From Siphonodentalium dalli (taxonomy: Eukaryota > Mollusca > Scaphopoda > Gadilida > Siphonodentaliidae): a stretch of DNA of 64,000 bases. The position numbers and the translations under genes are program-made. Below the pieces are notes generated by a model. The model had not been told where the DNA came from and ran no database searches. It saw nothing but the letters and a program-made list of their open reading frames with translations. Of the stretch, positions 42,470 to 53,594 are shown in pieces (position 1 is the stretch's first letter; every line of letters starts with the position of its first letter). Location of the stretch: positions 257,837,863-257,901,862 of the forward strand of contig CP136064.1 in assembly GCA_032622095.1 (NCBI GenBank). The letters are read 5' to 3'.

Positions 42470-42845
42470 ATTTCAGGGCATGAATAACACATACCACATT
42501 TGGAGTCACCTGGCATTCAATATTTTCTATTTTTCAGACTCAGAGTGTGAAACTCCTCAGTGTCTGACCATAACGGTTGACGAATCTCAATGAAATTTGG
42601 TATGAGCTACTGTGAGGGCAATCAATTGAGCGTTCAATTGTTTTTTTTTCTTCTGGTTTTCTGTTCTAGTATTATTCATCTTTGTTTATTTGGGAGTATT
42701 GGTTTTTTGTCCATATCTCCACCAACGAATATAGGAGAAGTCGGCCCCGCGCGAAGTCGGTCCCATTCAAGGATGGCCCCGCGCGAAGATGGTCTCATAC
42801 AAAGATGGCTCCAGAGAAGTCGGCCCCATATATAACAGAACCATT
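42470..42845. repeat. CAATGAAATTTGGTAT repeat, copy 1
   Basis: Shares ACATACCACATTTGGAGTCA, CTGGCATT-AATATTTTCTAT, CTCAGAGTGTGAAACTC, AACGGTTGACG-ATCTCAATG and GGCAATCAATTGAG with 45690-45965, where the blocks are in a permuted order. Ends in a GAAGTCGGCCCCGCGCGAAG G/C-rich tandem piece. Confidence 0.7.
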
Positions 42846-45144
42846 GTTAGCTCAACTTTACTTTGTAAAGTTTGAGCTATTGCCATGGCTTTGTCGTCCG
42901 TTGTCTGTGTGCGTAAGGTGCGTAAGGCGTCAACAATGCCGGCTACAGGTCGTACCTTTGGTTGGATCATTATGAAATTTGTCATAGCTGTTGACATCAA
43001 CATTTAGACCAGAATAATTAATTTTGGGGTCATTCGGAAAATAAACATGGCCGCCAGTGGCCATCTTGGATTTCAAAATTCATTCCATTAGCACGGGCTA
43101 CAGGCCGTACTGTTTGTCTGATCATCATGAAATTTGTCATGGATGTTAATATTGACATGTAGATGGGAACGAGTAATTTTGGGGTCATTCGGCCCAAAAA
43201 CATGGCTGCCAGCAGCCATCTTGGATTTTACTCTTTGTATGACTAAATTCTTTAGCACGGGCTGCAGGTCGTACTTTTAGTCTGATCATCATAAAATTTG
43301 TCAAGGATGTTAATAATCACATGTAGATGGGAACGAGTCATTTTGGGGTCATTCGGCCAAAAAACATGGCGCCAGCAGCCATCTTGGATTTTACTCTTTG
43401 TATGACTAAATCCTTTAGCACGAGCTACAGGTTGTACCTTTAGTCTGATTATCATAAAATTTGTCATGGCTGTTGAAATTGGAATGTAGATGGGAACGAG
43501 TCATTTTGGGGTCATTCGGACAAAAAACATGGCCGCCAGCAGCCATCTTGGATTTCAAAATTTAATCCATTAGCACGGGCCACAGGTCGTACTGTTTGTC
43601 TGATCATCATGAAATTTGTCATGGATGATAATATTGACATGTAGATGGGAACGAGTAATTTTGGGGTCATTCGGCCAAAAAACATGGCCGCCAGCAGCCA
43701 TCGTGGATTTTACTCTTTGTATGACTAAATCCTTTAGCACGGGCTACAGGTCGTACCTTTAGTCTGATCATCATAAAATTTGTCATGAATGTTAATAATG
43801 ACATGTACATGTAGATGGGAACGAGTCATTTTGGGGTAATTCGGTCAAAAAACATGGCTGCCAGCAGCCTTCTTGGATTTTACTCTTTGTATGACTAAAT
43901 CCTTTAGCACGGGCTACAGGTCGTACATTTAGTCTGATCATCATAACATTTGTCATGGCTGTTGAAATTGGAATGTAGATGGGAACGAGTCATTTTGGGG
44001 TCATTCGGCCAAAAAACATGGCGCCAGCAGCCATCTTGGATTTTACTCTTTGTATGACTAAATCCTTTAGCACGAGCTACAGGTTGTACCTTTAGTCTGA
44101 TTATCATAAAATTTGTCATGGCTGTTGAAATTGGAATGTAGATGGGAACGAGTCATTTTGGGGTCATTCGGACAAAAAACATGGCCGCCAGCAGCCATCT
44201 TGGATTTCAAAATTTAATCCATTAGCACGGGCCACAGGTCGTACTGTTTGTCTGATCATCATGAAATTTGTCATGGATGATAATATTGACATGTAGATGG
44301 GAACGAGTAATTTTGGGGTCATTCGGCCAAAAAACATGGCCGCCAGCAGCCATCGTGGATTTTACTCTTTGTATGACTAAATCCTTTAGCACGGGCTACA
44401 GGTCGTACCTTTAGTCTGATCATCATAAAATTTGTCATGAATGTTAATAATGACATGTACATGTAGATGGGAACGAGTCATTTTGGGGTAATTCGGTCAA
44501 AAAACATGGCTGCCAGCAGCCTTCTTGGATTTTACTCTTTGTATGACTAAATCCTTTAGCACGGGCTACAGGTCGTACATTTAGTCTGATCATCATAACA
44601 TTTGTCATGGCTGTTGAAATTGGAATGTAGATGGGAACGAGTCATTTTGGGGTCATTCGGACAAAAAACATGGCCGCCAGCAACCATCTTGCATTTAAAA
44701 ATTTAATCCATTAGCACGGGCGACAGTTCGTACTGTTCGTCTGATCATCATGAAATTTGTCATGGATGTTTATATTGACATGTAGATGGGAACGAGTAAT
44801 TTTGGGGTCATTCGGCCAAAAAACATGGCCGCCAGCAGCCATCTTGGATTTTACTCTTTGCATGACTAAATTCTTTAGCATGGGCTACAGGTCGTACCTT
44901 TAATCTGATCGTCATAAAATTTGTCATTGATGTTAACTATGACATGTAGATGGGAATGACTCATTTTGGGGTCATTCGTCCGAAAACATGGCCGCCAGCA
45001 GCCATCTTGGATTTTACTTTTCTCTTCATGTCTATAAACTAGTATTAGACATTCAGCTTTCCACATTACTAATCGCTCCATTGACTGTAATACATTAAAT
45101 TATTCCCTTTCCAAGTTGAGCTACAGTGTCATTGACACTTTCAT
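42846..45144. repeat. TAGCTCAAC element 5
   Basis: Left edge TTAGCTCAACTTTACTTTGT, right edge AGTTGAGCTACAGTGTCATT. Units are very alike here. A roughly 640-bp block (43374-44015) is followed by a near-identical one (44015-44660), so the element has grown by duplication of about four units at once. Confidence 0.9.
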
Positions 45145-45156
45145 TTAAAATCATTC

Positions 45157-45381
45157 TTTATTTATTTTATGATATGAAATAATGACAAAATAATATACAT
45201 GTAACAAATGATAATAAAATTAACTAAAAATTTAAACGGCATCGTCGTAGATGCCGTTGTCAGTGATTGGTGCTGAAGTCTCCGTGATCCTTCGGAGCAG
45301 CTGGCTTGTGGTCAAATCTCTGTCTCTGTACAGCTTCCAGAGGTTAAATATTTGACCCCGCACATGTGTGGTTTTGCTCCG
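45157..45381 (-). pseudogene. Possible 3' end of a gene or retrocopy, minus strand
   Basis: Minus-strand frame 45381-45232 is open for 49 codons and reads THVRGQIFNLWKLYRDRDLT then TSQLLRRITETSAPITDNG, ending at TAA. 66 bases downstream two overlapping AATAAA signals lie at 45157-45166, in an A/T-rich 3' UTR-like stretch. Upstream on the same strand is a T-run with ATGAAAG|GTGAGT, which is donor-like rather than acceptor-like, and a stop 5' of the frame, so no intact exon can be drawn. The peptide composition looks like real protein, but I do not recognise the family. It may be a decayed terminal exon, the 3' end of a processed copy or a transposon ORF end. Confidence 0.3.
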
Positions 45382-45689
45382 TTAGACTCACCTTTCATGC
45401 AAAAAAAAAACTCAATAACATTTCTGGGTTGAAATCTTTTCAAGTCGAGCGATGATCTGGAAAATGGGGAAACCGAGTTAACTGGGACCAAATTCGGGTG
45501 GGGGAGCACGAATTGAACCATTTGCCACCAAAACCCAAAATTGGAATTTTAATTAAAAGTTGAATATCGAATGTCTATAATGCCTAACCTCTTAACTAAC
45601 TTCACACACCTCAGACTTCACAATTAATTAGCCAACATAAACACTATCTCAATCAAATTAAGCCGATTTAATCCCTACTAATTAATGGG
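45382..45689. other. Non-genic stretch
   Basis: Contains a 69-codon minus-strand frame overlapping the possible gene end; otherwise nothing recognised. Confidence 0.4.
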
Positions 45690-45965
45690 GCCGACTTCTC
45701 TGGGGCTGTCTTCGCGTGGGGCCATCTTCATTTGAGGGCGATTTCGCCAGATACCCCACCAACGGTTGACGGATATCAATGAAATTTGGTATAAATGTTC
45801 ACTACTATGATGGCAATCAATTGAGAGTTCAATCGTTTTGTTCATTTTTTAAGAGTTTAGAATTTCAGAGCGTGAAAACCGCATACCACATTTGCAGTGA
45901 CCTGACATTGAATATTTTCTATTTTTCAGTCTCAGAGTGTGAAACTCATGTGTCTGACCAAATGT
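45690..45965. repeat. CAATGAAATTTGGTAT repeat, copy 2
   Basis: See 42470-42845. Here the GGGGCCGACTTCTCTGGGGC piece precedes the AACGGTTGACGGATATCAAT block, in inverse orientation to the copy-1 G/C-rich piece. Confidence 0.7.
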
Positions 45966-46326
45966 AGTGATGAATGACCATATGACGTGATGATTTAAGC
46001 TTTTAAACAATGGGAGGGAAATCAAGCAAGACAGATCCTGTCGTAAGTTACATGTATTTATTACACTCCAATGTGTGATTTCCATTGAAAATGCAGTTAA
46101 TTAAAAATGATAATGTCATGTATGTCATTTCATTCGACACGACCTACAGGCCACGTCCCTCATCCAATCGTCATCAAACCTCATATGTACCTTCAGTGTG
46201 ATCTTTTTGATGCCAGCTATAAAAAAATTCCGAATTACGATGAAAAACATGGCCACCAGAAGCCACCTTGGATTTCAAATTTGATTCCATCGTCACACCC
46301 TATAGCCCGTATTTATGGCCGGATCA
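45966..46326. other. Spacer with decayed family units
   Basis: 46100-46326 holds GACCTACAGGCCACGTCCCT and AAAAACATGGCCACCAGAAG, recognisable as diverged TAGCTCAAC-family units. Confidence 0.55.
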
Positions 46327-48200
46327 TTTTTAGCTCAACTTTACAACGTAAAATTTGAGCTATTGCCATGGCTTGGTAGCCGTCGTCTGTACCTGCAAAT
46401 TTTTTATTTCAAATTGCAATACATTAGCACAGGCTACAGGCTGTACTGTTTGTCTTATCATCATGAAATTTATCATAGATGTTAATATTGACATGTAGAT
46501 GGGAACGAGTCATCTTTGGGTAATTCGGCCAAAAAACATGGCCGCCGGCAGCCATCATTGATTTTACTCTTTGCATGACTAAATCCTTTGGCATGGGCTA
46601 TAGGTCATACCTTTGGTCATCAGATCATCATGAAATTTGTCATGGATGTTAACATGGATGTTAGATGGGAACGAATCATTTTGGGGTCATTTGGCCATAA
46701 AACACTGCTGCGGGCAGCCATCTTGGATGGTACTCTTTGCATGACTAAATCCTTTGGCACTGGCTACAAGTCGTACCTTTGCTCAGATCATTATGAAATT
46801 TGTCAGGGCTGTTGACATTGAAATGTAGATGGGAACGAGTTATTTTGGGGTCATTTGCAAAAAAAACATGGCCACCAGTGGCCATCTTGTATTTCAAAAT
46901 TCAAACTATTAACACAAAATACAGGCTGGAGTGTTCGTCGGATCATCATAAAATTTGTCGTGGATGTTAATATTGACATCTAGACGGGAACAAATCATTT
47001 TGGGGTCATAAAACATGGCTGCCGACAGACATCTTTTACTCTTTGCATGACTAAATTCTTTGGCACGGGCTACAAGTCATACCTTTGGTCGGATCATTAT
47101 GCAATTTGTCATGGTCATTCGGCAGAAAAACATGGCCACCAGCAGGTATCTTGGATTTCAAAATTCAGTCCATAGCACGGGCTACAGGCCGGAGTGATCA
47201 TAGGATCATCATGAAATTTGTCATGGATGTTAACTTTACAACGTAAAATTTGAGCTATTGCCATGGCTTGGTAGCTGTCGTCTGTACCTGCAAATTTTTT
47301 ATTTCAAAATGCAATCCATTAGCATGGGCTACAGGCTGTACTGTATGTCTTATCATCATGAAATTTATCATAGATGTTAATATTGACATGTATATGGAAA
47401 TGAGTCATTTTGGGGTCAATCGGCCATAAAACATTGCTGCCAGCAGCCATCATGGATTTTACTCTTTGCATGAATAAATCCTTTGGCAGACCACATCGCT
47501 AATCTGATCATCACCAAACTTCATATGGATCATTGGGGTGCCTCTAGATGGGAGCATCAAAGTTTTCCGAATTTTGTTGAAAAACATGGCCACCAGTGGC
47601 CATCTTGGATTTTACTCTTTTTGACTAAATCCTTTGGTACACCCTACTGACGACATCCTACTTGTCCAATCGTCATTAAACATCACATGGATCTTCTGGA
47701 TGACCACAAGATGTGAATAATCTAATTTTTTCCGAATTTCGTTAAAAACATTCCACTGTCAGCCATTTTGGATTTTACTCTTTGCATGAATATATCCTTT
47801 ATTTGCCACACCCTACAGACCACATCCCGCATCCGATCATTATCAAACTATATGGATCTTCGAGGTGACCTCTAGATGGGAGCCATCAATTTTTTCCAAA
47901 ATTAGTTAAAAAACATCGGCAGCCATTTGCGATTTTACTCTTTGCATGACTAAATCCTTTGGCACACCCTACAGACCACATCCGATTATCACCAAACTTC
48001 CTATGGATCTTTTTGGTGACCAATTGATGGAAGCCATAAATTTTTCCAACCTTCATAGAAAAACATAGACGCTAGCGACCATTTTACTCTTTACTCTCTG
48101 TATGACTAAATCCTTCGGTGAATCCTAGAGGCAAACTACCATCATCTGATTATTATAATTACCGGTACCAATCTTCATACGGATCTTTGGGGTGACGTCT
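46327..48200. repeat. TAGCTCAAC element 6, old
   Basis: Left edge TTTTTAGCTCAACTTTACAA. Units are clearly older, with many variants of AACATGGCCACCAG and CTTTGCATGACTAAATCCTT. A block starting CTTTACAACGTAAAATTTGA at 46339 recurs at 47234, an internal duplication of about 895 bp. No right edge is identifiable; the units fade out near 48200. Confidence 0.8.
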
Positions 48201-48902
48201 AGATTGGAGCCATTTTAGAATTTACTCTTCCTATTATTACTGCATCCTTTTGCACTCCCTCAGCCAAACCTTTTGATCTGATTAATCCAAAGCTGCATCT
48301 TCAGGGTAACATCTAGCTACTTAAACATATAAACAGTCTGAGCTCCCTATCGCTCTATGGATGTAATATTTGGCATGATCCCATGATCCACAGAGAGGCT
48401 CTATATCAGCACCGCATATAATCACTTTTGTTAAATTTTTGGAAACAGCTTAACAAGAGACGTGGTGGCAGGGTGGTTTGGCTGTGGTTTCCCACATAAT
48501 CGGCCACTCCAACTTTGGTAAAAATATTGAAAATTGCAAACCACATGTAGGGTGATATTGTTGTGATCGTTTTCCAACATATATTTATATCTTCGGACTG
48601 AAATTTAGCTGGAAATTTCCAACCGGGGATGTTCCATTGGAAATTGCCAAAAAATGGAAATCTTGAAGTATCAGTTGAAAAATTCCGAGCCAAGTTTCAT
48701 GTGTAAATGAGATTTTTGATCTGGGTCAATGGTGTGTAGTTGGATTTCCCAAGGTGGAGAACCCACAAATGAAGACACTCTAGCCAAGTCCTCTCGTGGC
48801 TTTAGCCAATAGAAAACCACATCAAAGGTCTGCTATGGTTTGAATACTTCTCAATCTGGGCAACACCGGGAACCATTTTGGACTCCTCAACCTTTGGCCT
48901 CT
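48201..48902. other. Non-genic stretch
   Basis: A 95-codon minus-strand frame (48406-48693) has no domain and a biased repeat of GGAAATT-type words. No other structure. Confidence 0.45.
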
Positions 48903-49162
48903 TTAACCCTTTGAGTGCCAGGGTCCGATATTATCGGCCCTAAACCTACACAATAAGTCTGTTAAAGAATATAATAAAATATATTAAAATTGGAAAAATT
49001 GTATTAAAAAAAAAAAAAATTAAAAAATTTGTTAATTGTTAAGCCAATGCATTCTCTTATATATGCGAGGCGACCTATGGTCGACTCGCATATATAAGAG
49101 AATGCATTGGCACAGGGTATATGGGTTGATACAAAAATCGGACCTGGCACTCAAAGGGTTAA
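48903..49162. mobile_element. TTAA-bounded foldback MITE
   Basis: TTAACCCTTTGAGTGCCAGG opens and CCTGGCACTCAAAGGGTTAA closes the element, a near-perfect 24-bp terminal inverted repeat (GGTCCGAT / ATCGGACC continue it). The core is the GCCAATGCATTCTCTTATAT / ATATAAGAGAATGCATTGGC palindrome with a GCGAGGCGACC/GGTCGACTCGC loop. TTAA plus CCC(T/G) ends are the hallmark of piggyBac-type elements (established); no transposase is present. Confidence 0.85.
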
Positions 49163-49291
49163 GTCACGGTTACAGAGAATGACGATGTTTGCCCAATAGC
49201 GGGGTAACCTGCTGCTGATATATAACTTATAATATTATATTTTAGCCCCCTGTCAAATTTCGTATTTTATTGTGATGATAGTACAAACATG

Positions 49292-49436
49292 TACAGTAAT
49301 GCCCTAAATAATCTCGACTCCTTAACCGCAGCAGAAATATGGCTTGTTGCAACATGCCATATTTCCGACTAAATCCTGTAAAATTACCCATAATTCTGCT
49401 GTGGTTACGGAGTCGATTATTTAGGGCATTACTGTA
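49292..49436. mobile_element. TACAGTAATG MITE, complete short copy
   Basis: TACAGTAATGCCCTAAATAA at the left and TTATTTAGGGCATTACTGTA at the right are exact inverse complements. The ATATGGC / GCCATAT centre is short. TA at both edges. Confidence 0.9.
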
Positions 49437-50096
49437 GTAATAGTGGACTGTAAGTTATTACATGTAACTGTAGTATGTACTACACCTATAATTATCACCC
49501 TATAATTATTGTAATATCGAATCTCAGCATGTTATGGTTTCTCCACTATGTGTCACATATGATCATATTATTTTCTACACCAGTTTCTTATGACCAAGAC
49601 ATATTGAAATGTCACGTTCTTGATCAGTTACAACACCACAAGACTTTTCTGTTAAATAATGCATAAGTTTACCGAATCACGCAATAATATGACGTCACGA
49701 CGTATTGCTGAGAGTAGAATAACATCTTGAGAGTGGAAAAATGCATTCGGTCTTCTGGGAGTGGAGATTTAGCTAGCCATTAATAAGAAATACCAAACAC
49801 AGCATTGACCGCAAAAATACATCTGGCATCATGTCATGCGCACACGCTCATAAGTCGTGCTAACGTTGCAATATCAATGACTGTTTTGATGTCTATTATA
49901 CTTTCATTGTTTGCTTTGGTTACACTGATTTACGCTGGTGCATGCAATGTACGTACGTGTACTGTAAGTCATCAAGTATTCTGTCAACTCAACCAAGATC
50001 GCGAGGTGCACACATTTGGTTCCATGCTTTTCAAGATCAGGCGTGCAAATGTGCACAAGCACTGTTATGCGCCTCGAATTTGGACTGAAAATATCT
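49437..50096. other. Non-genic stretch
   Basis: A 112-codon plus-strand frame at 49805-50143 crosses into the next element's TTAA edge and shows one hydrophobic stretch (about residues 24-45). With an opposing 74-codon frame and no upstream signal I do not call it. Confidence 0.4.
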
Positions 50097-50654
50097 ATAT
50101 TAACCCTTTGAACCCTGGCTCCCCACAACGATCGACACCCTGACCCTGGGCTCCCAGTGGTATTTTTACGTGCGCTCGCGCAACAGTATGGCGATCAGAC
50201 AGATTCGTAGGTTGGTGTCACCGTACTCCGTTTCACTCCATGACGTCACCAAAAACGACGTAAAACCTCGTGGCGTTCTGACATTTTTACTGTGCCGCGT
50301 TTTTGCTATGTTTATTTTATGTGTTGTTTTCGATTATTTATTTGTCGCCGATATCGCCATTTGTCGGGATTCCCTGTTTCTATATTTAAAACTGGCATGC
50401 TCGTAGTGAGCCTCGATTTCGATTTTTTTCTCCGAGGTCAAAATACGTCAGAGTTATGACAAAAATAAATCGACCTACAGTTTCTCCATCAGAACTCTAC
50501 ATCAAAGAGCATATAGACTCCTTCGGGACCTACATAGACTCTTTCATTTGGGTATTTTTACTTATAATTGGGAAGTTTTATCATTTTTGGTTCGTGCGAA
50601 GACCTCTTTTTATCGTGCGGGAAAAGAGAGACATTCAAAACGCGATTTCGTAAT

Positions 50655-51180
50655 TCGACGCAATAGGCTGAATAGCCTAACCTTCAGCCGAGTTCCGGGT
50701 CAAATACGACGAATGACGTAACACAAAACAGAACGCATTTGTTGACACAAACACCGTTTGAAGAGTTTATTATTACATAAAATGATCGTTATTGATTAAT
50801 TATTGATTAATTATTGATATTTATTGTTGCATATTGGCTGCTATCAATATTTACACAAATATTATTAATTATTTCTTATAATTGCTCCTTTGGTCAACTT
50901 TGACTATCGGAAAATGAAAATGAAAATATGCCGCTGAATAAAATGTAAATATTATATTAAATATTAAATATTAAAGTCTCATCCTTTCGGCAACATGGAA
51001 TTGGTTTTAATTACTTAAATGATTAATATAGTAATTTGCCTTTTATCTGTGACGAAATGAGAAATGGTAATTGTCTTTTTTTGCTAACATTAAATAAAAT
51101 AAAATAAATTAAGTAAAATACAGTGAAATTATTTTTTAAATTATTGTTTATTACATTTTTGCGCACGTTGGCATCTCTCT
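50655..51180. other. AT-rich stretch inside the TTAA-bounded region
   Basis: ATTGATTAATTATTGATTAA and AAATAAAATAAAATAAA tracts, TTAAATATTAAATATTAAA; no gene. Confidence 0.6.
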
Positions 51181-52050
51181 GAGTGCATTCTAGTTTATAT
51201 TGTGGCCAGTGTTTAGATGTATGGTGTTGTTAATGTTCAAGTCGTGTCACATTTCTGAAACTTTAGATGTATGTTTCCCATGGACCACTGATTATTTTAC
51301 GATATAGTTACATTGCCACGTGGTCACTCCATGGTAACGGTTGCTAGGCATCTACCCGATATTGAAAGTAAAATACAATTATAGCTTTTACGGTCGTAAT
51401 TCAGCCCAAGGAAATGGCGTTTTTGATGCAGTCAACACCCTATAGTGAAATTTGAGATATATCTGGCCAGAAGTATGATCCTATATATATAACTTGTATT
51501 TAAGGGTAGCAACGGTTGCTAAGCAAATACCCCAAATGATCGAATGACACCATTGCCCTGTGAATCCAATTGTATTATGCCCCAATTTAGACATTCTTGG
51601 CATGCACATGCTGGTGGTTATGTTCAAATGGTGCTACAGGTCTGAAATTTTACAGGTATGTTCCCATGGGCCACTGTGTATTTTTTTTAGAACGGTATAC
51701 TTTTCCACACGTTCACTCCCTGGTAACGGTTTCTAAATAACTACCCGGAACTGAAAGTATAATGCAATTATAGCTTATAGCGTCGTATAATTCTGCGCTA
51801 AGAAACGGCATTTCCTATGCAGTCAATACCCTATTGTGAAACTGGAAATACATCAGGTCAGAATATATGGAAGATTGAACCTACATGTAGTTTGTATTTA
51901 ACGGTATCAATGGTTGCTAAGCATATAGCCCAAGTGATCGAATGACACCACTTCCCTGTGTATTCAATGGCATTACGTCCTGTGTTAGACATCGCCTATA
52001 GGGCACGTGATGGTCATGTTCAAATGGTGCCATGAGTCTTAACTTTACAT
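51180..52050. repeat. Tandem pair of about 395-bp units with GGTAACGGTTGCTA motifs
   Basis: Blocks in order in each unit: ATGTTCAA(G/A)TGGTG-like, CCCATGG(A/G)CCACTG, GTCACTCCATGGTAACGG, GAAAGTA-AAT(A/G)CAATTATAG, GCAGTCAA(C/T)ACCCTAT and GGTTGCTAAGCA(A/T)AT-CCCAA followed by GATCGAATGACACCA. The offset between equal words is about 390-395 (51514 against 51909). A third unit begins at about 51975 and fades. Confidence 0.8.
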
Positions 52051-52766
52051 AATTGCTCAATAATACACGATTTGACCACGTGTTAGTAATGGGCACGCGC
52101 AAGTAGATCGGAATAGATGGTATTGTGACCATGCAACCCATTTCCACAGTACTACTCTGGTGCAATGTCAAAACGTGCAGCTGTATAACGCAAATTTATG
52201 TACTATGGAGATCCTTGATTTGATTGTATCATTTCACAAAAATCCATACATTTATCATTTTATCCTATGCGCATGCGCGAAATAAATCGACTCAAATAAG
52301 AAACTACGTGCGCCTTCCTCACATATGACAAAACACTGATTATGTATGCAATACTAATTTAAACAAAAAAGAGTGATCGAAATGGTGTCATTCTACAATC
52401 CTGCGAACCGCGCAACAATGTAGAGCTTTACCCGAATCGCTTCAAATAATGTACGTTTGTTGAATTCTGCGCTGTGCGCATGTGCATGTTTTTTCTACCC
52501 CAACTAGTCGGCAACAAACTCTTACACATGCACCCATGGAACTGCTGAAGTTCCTTGGGATCATTTACATAGATATAAGTGGATATAACAATGGTTATAA
52601 TATGTATACACATGCTACATAGGTTTATGATGTCAATGAATGCTGCTGTCCGCTTTTGCGGCCAGTCGGGTGTATGAACGTTTTCTGGCTGGCCGCTTTT
52701 GCTGCCAGTCGGGTTCAAAGGGTTAAGTTAATAACAAACAATCATGACAATATGTTTGGTCTTCAG

Positions 52767-53582
52767 GTTCAGGAAGAAAGGCGAGAGACTCGAAATGAAA
52801 GGTGGAGAGAGGTGGGCCGTATGGCAGAGTTTGAGAGGCGGGCACTAGAAGAAGCTGAGAGGTGGGCACTAGAAGAAAGGCGGAGGGAGGCGGTCCATAG
52901 GTCAGTTGCTGAGAGGTTGGCACAGTTTGAAAGCTTTGGAAGGGAAAAAGTTGAGAGGCGGGCACTAGAAGAAGCTGAGAGGCGGGCACTAGAAGAAAGG
53001 CGGAGAGAGGCGGTCCATAGGTCCGTTGCTGAGAGGTTGGCACAGTTTGAAAGCTTGGGAAGGGAAAAAGCTGAAAGGCGGGCACTAGAAGAAAGGCGAA
53101 AAGATGAGGCTCGGATGGCAGAGGCTGAGAGGCAGGCACAAGAAAAAAGGTGGAGAAGAGAAGAAGCTGAGAGGCGGGCATTAGAAGAGAGGCGGAGAGA
53201 GGAGGTCCTTAGGGCAGAGTCTGGGAGGCTGGCACTAGAAGAAAGGGAGGCCCGTAGGGCAGAAAGGCGGATAGAGAAGGCCGGTAAGGCAGCAGCTGAG
53301 CTGGCACAAGTAGAAAGGTGGACGAGGGAAGAAGCTGAGAGACATGCTCGAATAGAAAGGCAGCGAGAGGAGACCCGTAGAGCAGAGGTTGAGAGGCGGG
53401 CACAAGAAGAAGCTGAGAGGCGGGCGCTAGCAGAAAGGTGGAGAGAGGAGGCACGTAGCGCAGAGGCTGAGAGACATGCACAAGAAGAAAGGCTGAGAGA
53501 GGCGGCCCATAGGGCAGATGCTGAGAGGCGGGCACAAGAAGAAAGGCAGCGAGAAATGGAGGCCATGACCTTACCAAAATGA
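52767..53582 (+). CDS. Glu/Arg/Ala-rich coiled-coil protein, probable terminal exon
   Basis: 271 codons after a splice-acceptor-like TTTGGTCTTCAG, ending at TGA 53580-53582. The frame is open further upstream to 52656, but that part lies in the TTAA-element edge, so the acceptor is the better start. Composition is almost entirely E, R, A, L with heptad-like words (ERRALEEAERRALEERRREA), which predicts one long charged coiled coil. Two 40-residue repeats open it (..AVHRSVAERLAQFES.GREK), encoded by near-identical 120-bp DNA. Later repeats are looser (AEAERHAQEERLREAAHRA). No globular domain and no signal peptide. Similar low-complexity rods occur in trichohyalin-like and caldesmon-like proteins, but the family cannot be assigned. 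The antisense frame (285 codons, Ser/Leu-rich) is a shadow. The unbroken long frame supports real or recent coding; an untranslated purine-rich minisatellite is the alternative. Confidence 0.5.
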   Translation, partial: VQEERRETRNERWREVGRMAEFERRALEEAERWALEERRREAVHRSVAERLAQFESFGREKVERRALEEAERRALEERRREAVHRSVAERLAQFESLGREKAERRALEERRKDEARMAEAERQAQEKRWRREEAERRALEERRREEVLRAESGRLALEEREARRAERRIEKAGKAAAELAQVERWTREEAERHARIERQREETRRAEVERRAQEEAERRALAERWREEARSAEAERHAQEERLREAAHRADAERRAQEERQREMEAMTLPK

Positions 53583-53594
53583 GAAGCCATTATT

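Larger units (their letters stand above)
50097..52727. mobile_element. Possible 2.6-kb TTAA element
   Basis: ATTAACCCTTTGAACCCTGG at 50098 and CGGGTTCAAAGGGTTAAG near 52708-52727 give a matched TTAACCCTTTGAACCC terminal repeat in inverse orientation. Subterminal CGCTTTTG-GGCCAGTCGGGT repeats lie at the right end (52652-52712). The left part is CpG-richer (ATGACGTCACC, CGTGCGCTCGCGC). No piggyBac transposase motif is seen in any frame, so it would be non-autonomous, or two unrelated solo ends. Confidence 0.45.

Noticed and set aside
30348-45081. Many 60-125-codon minus-strand frames
   Set aside because: All are readings of the TAGCTCAAC-family units (CCGCCAGCAGCCATCTTGGA region) and recur with the repeat.
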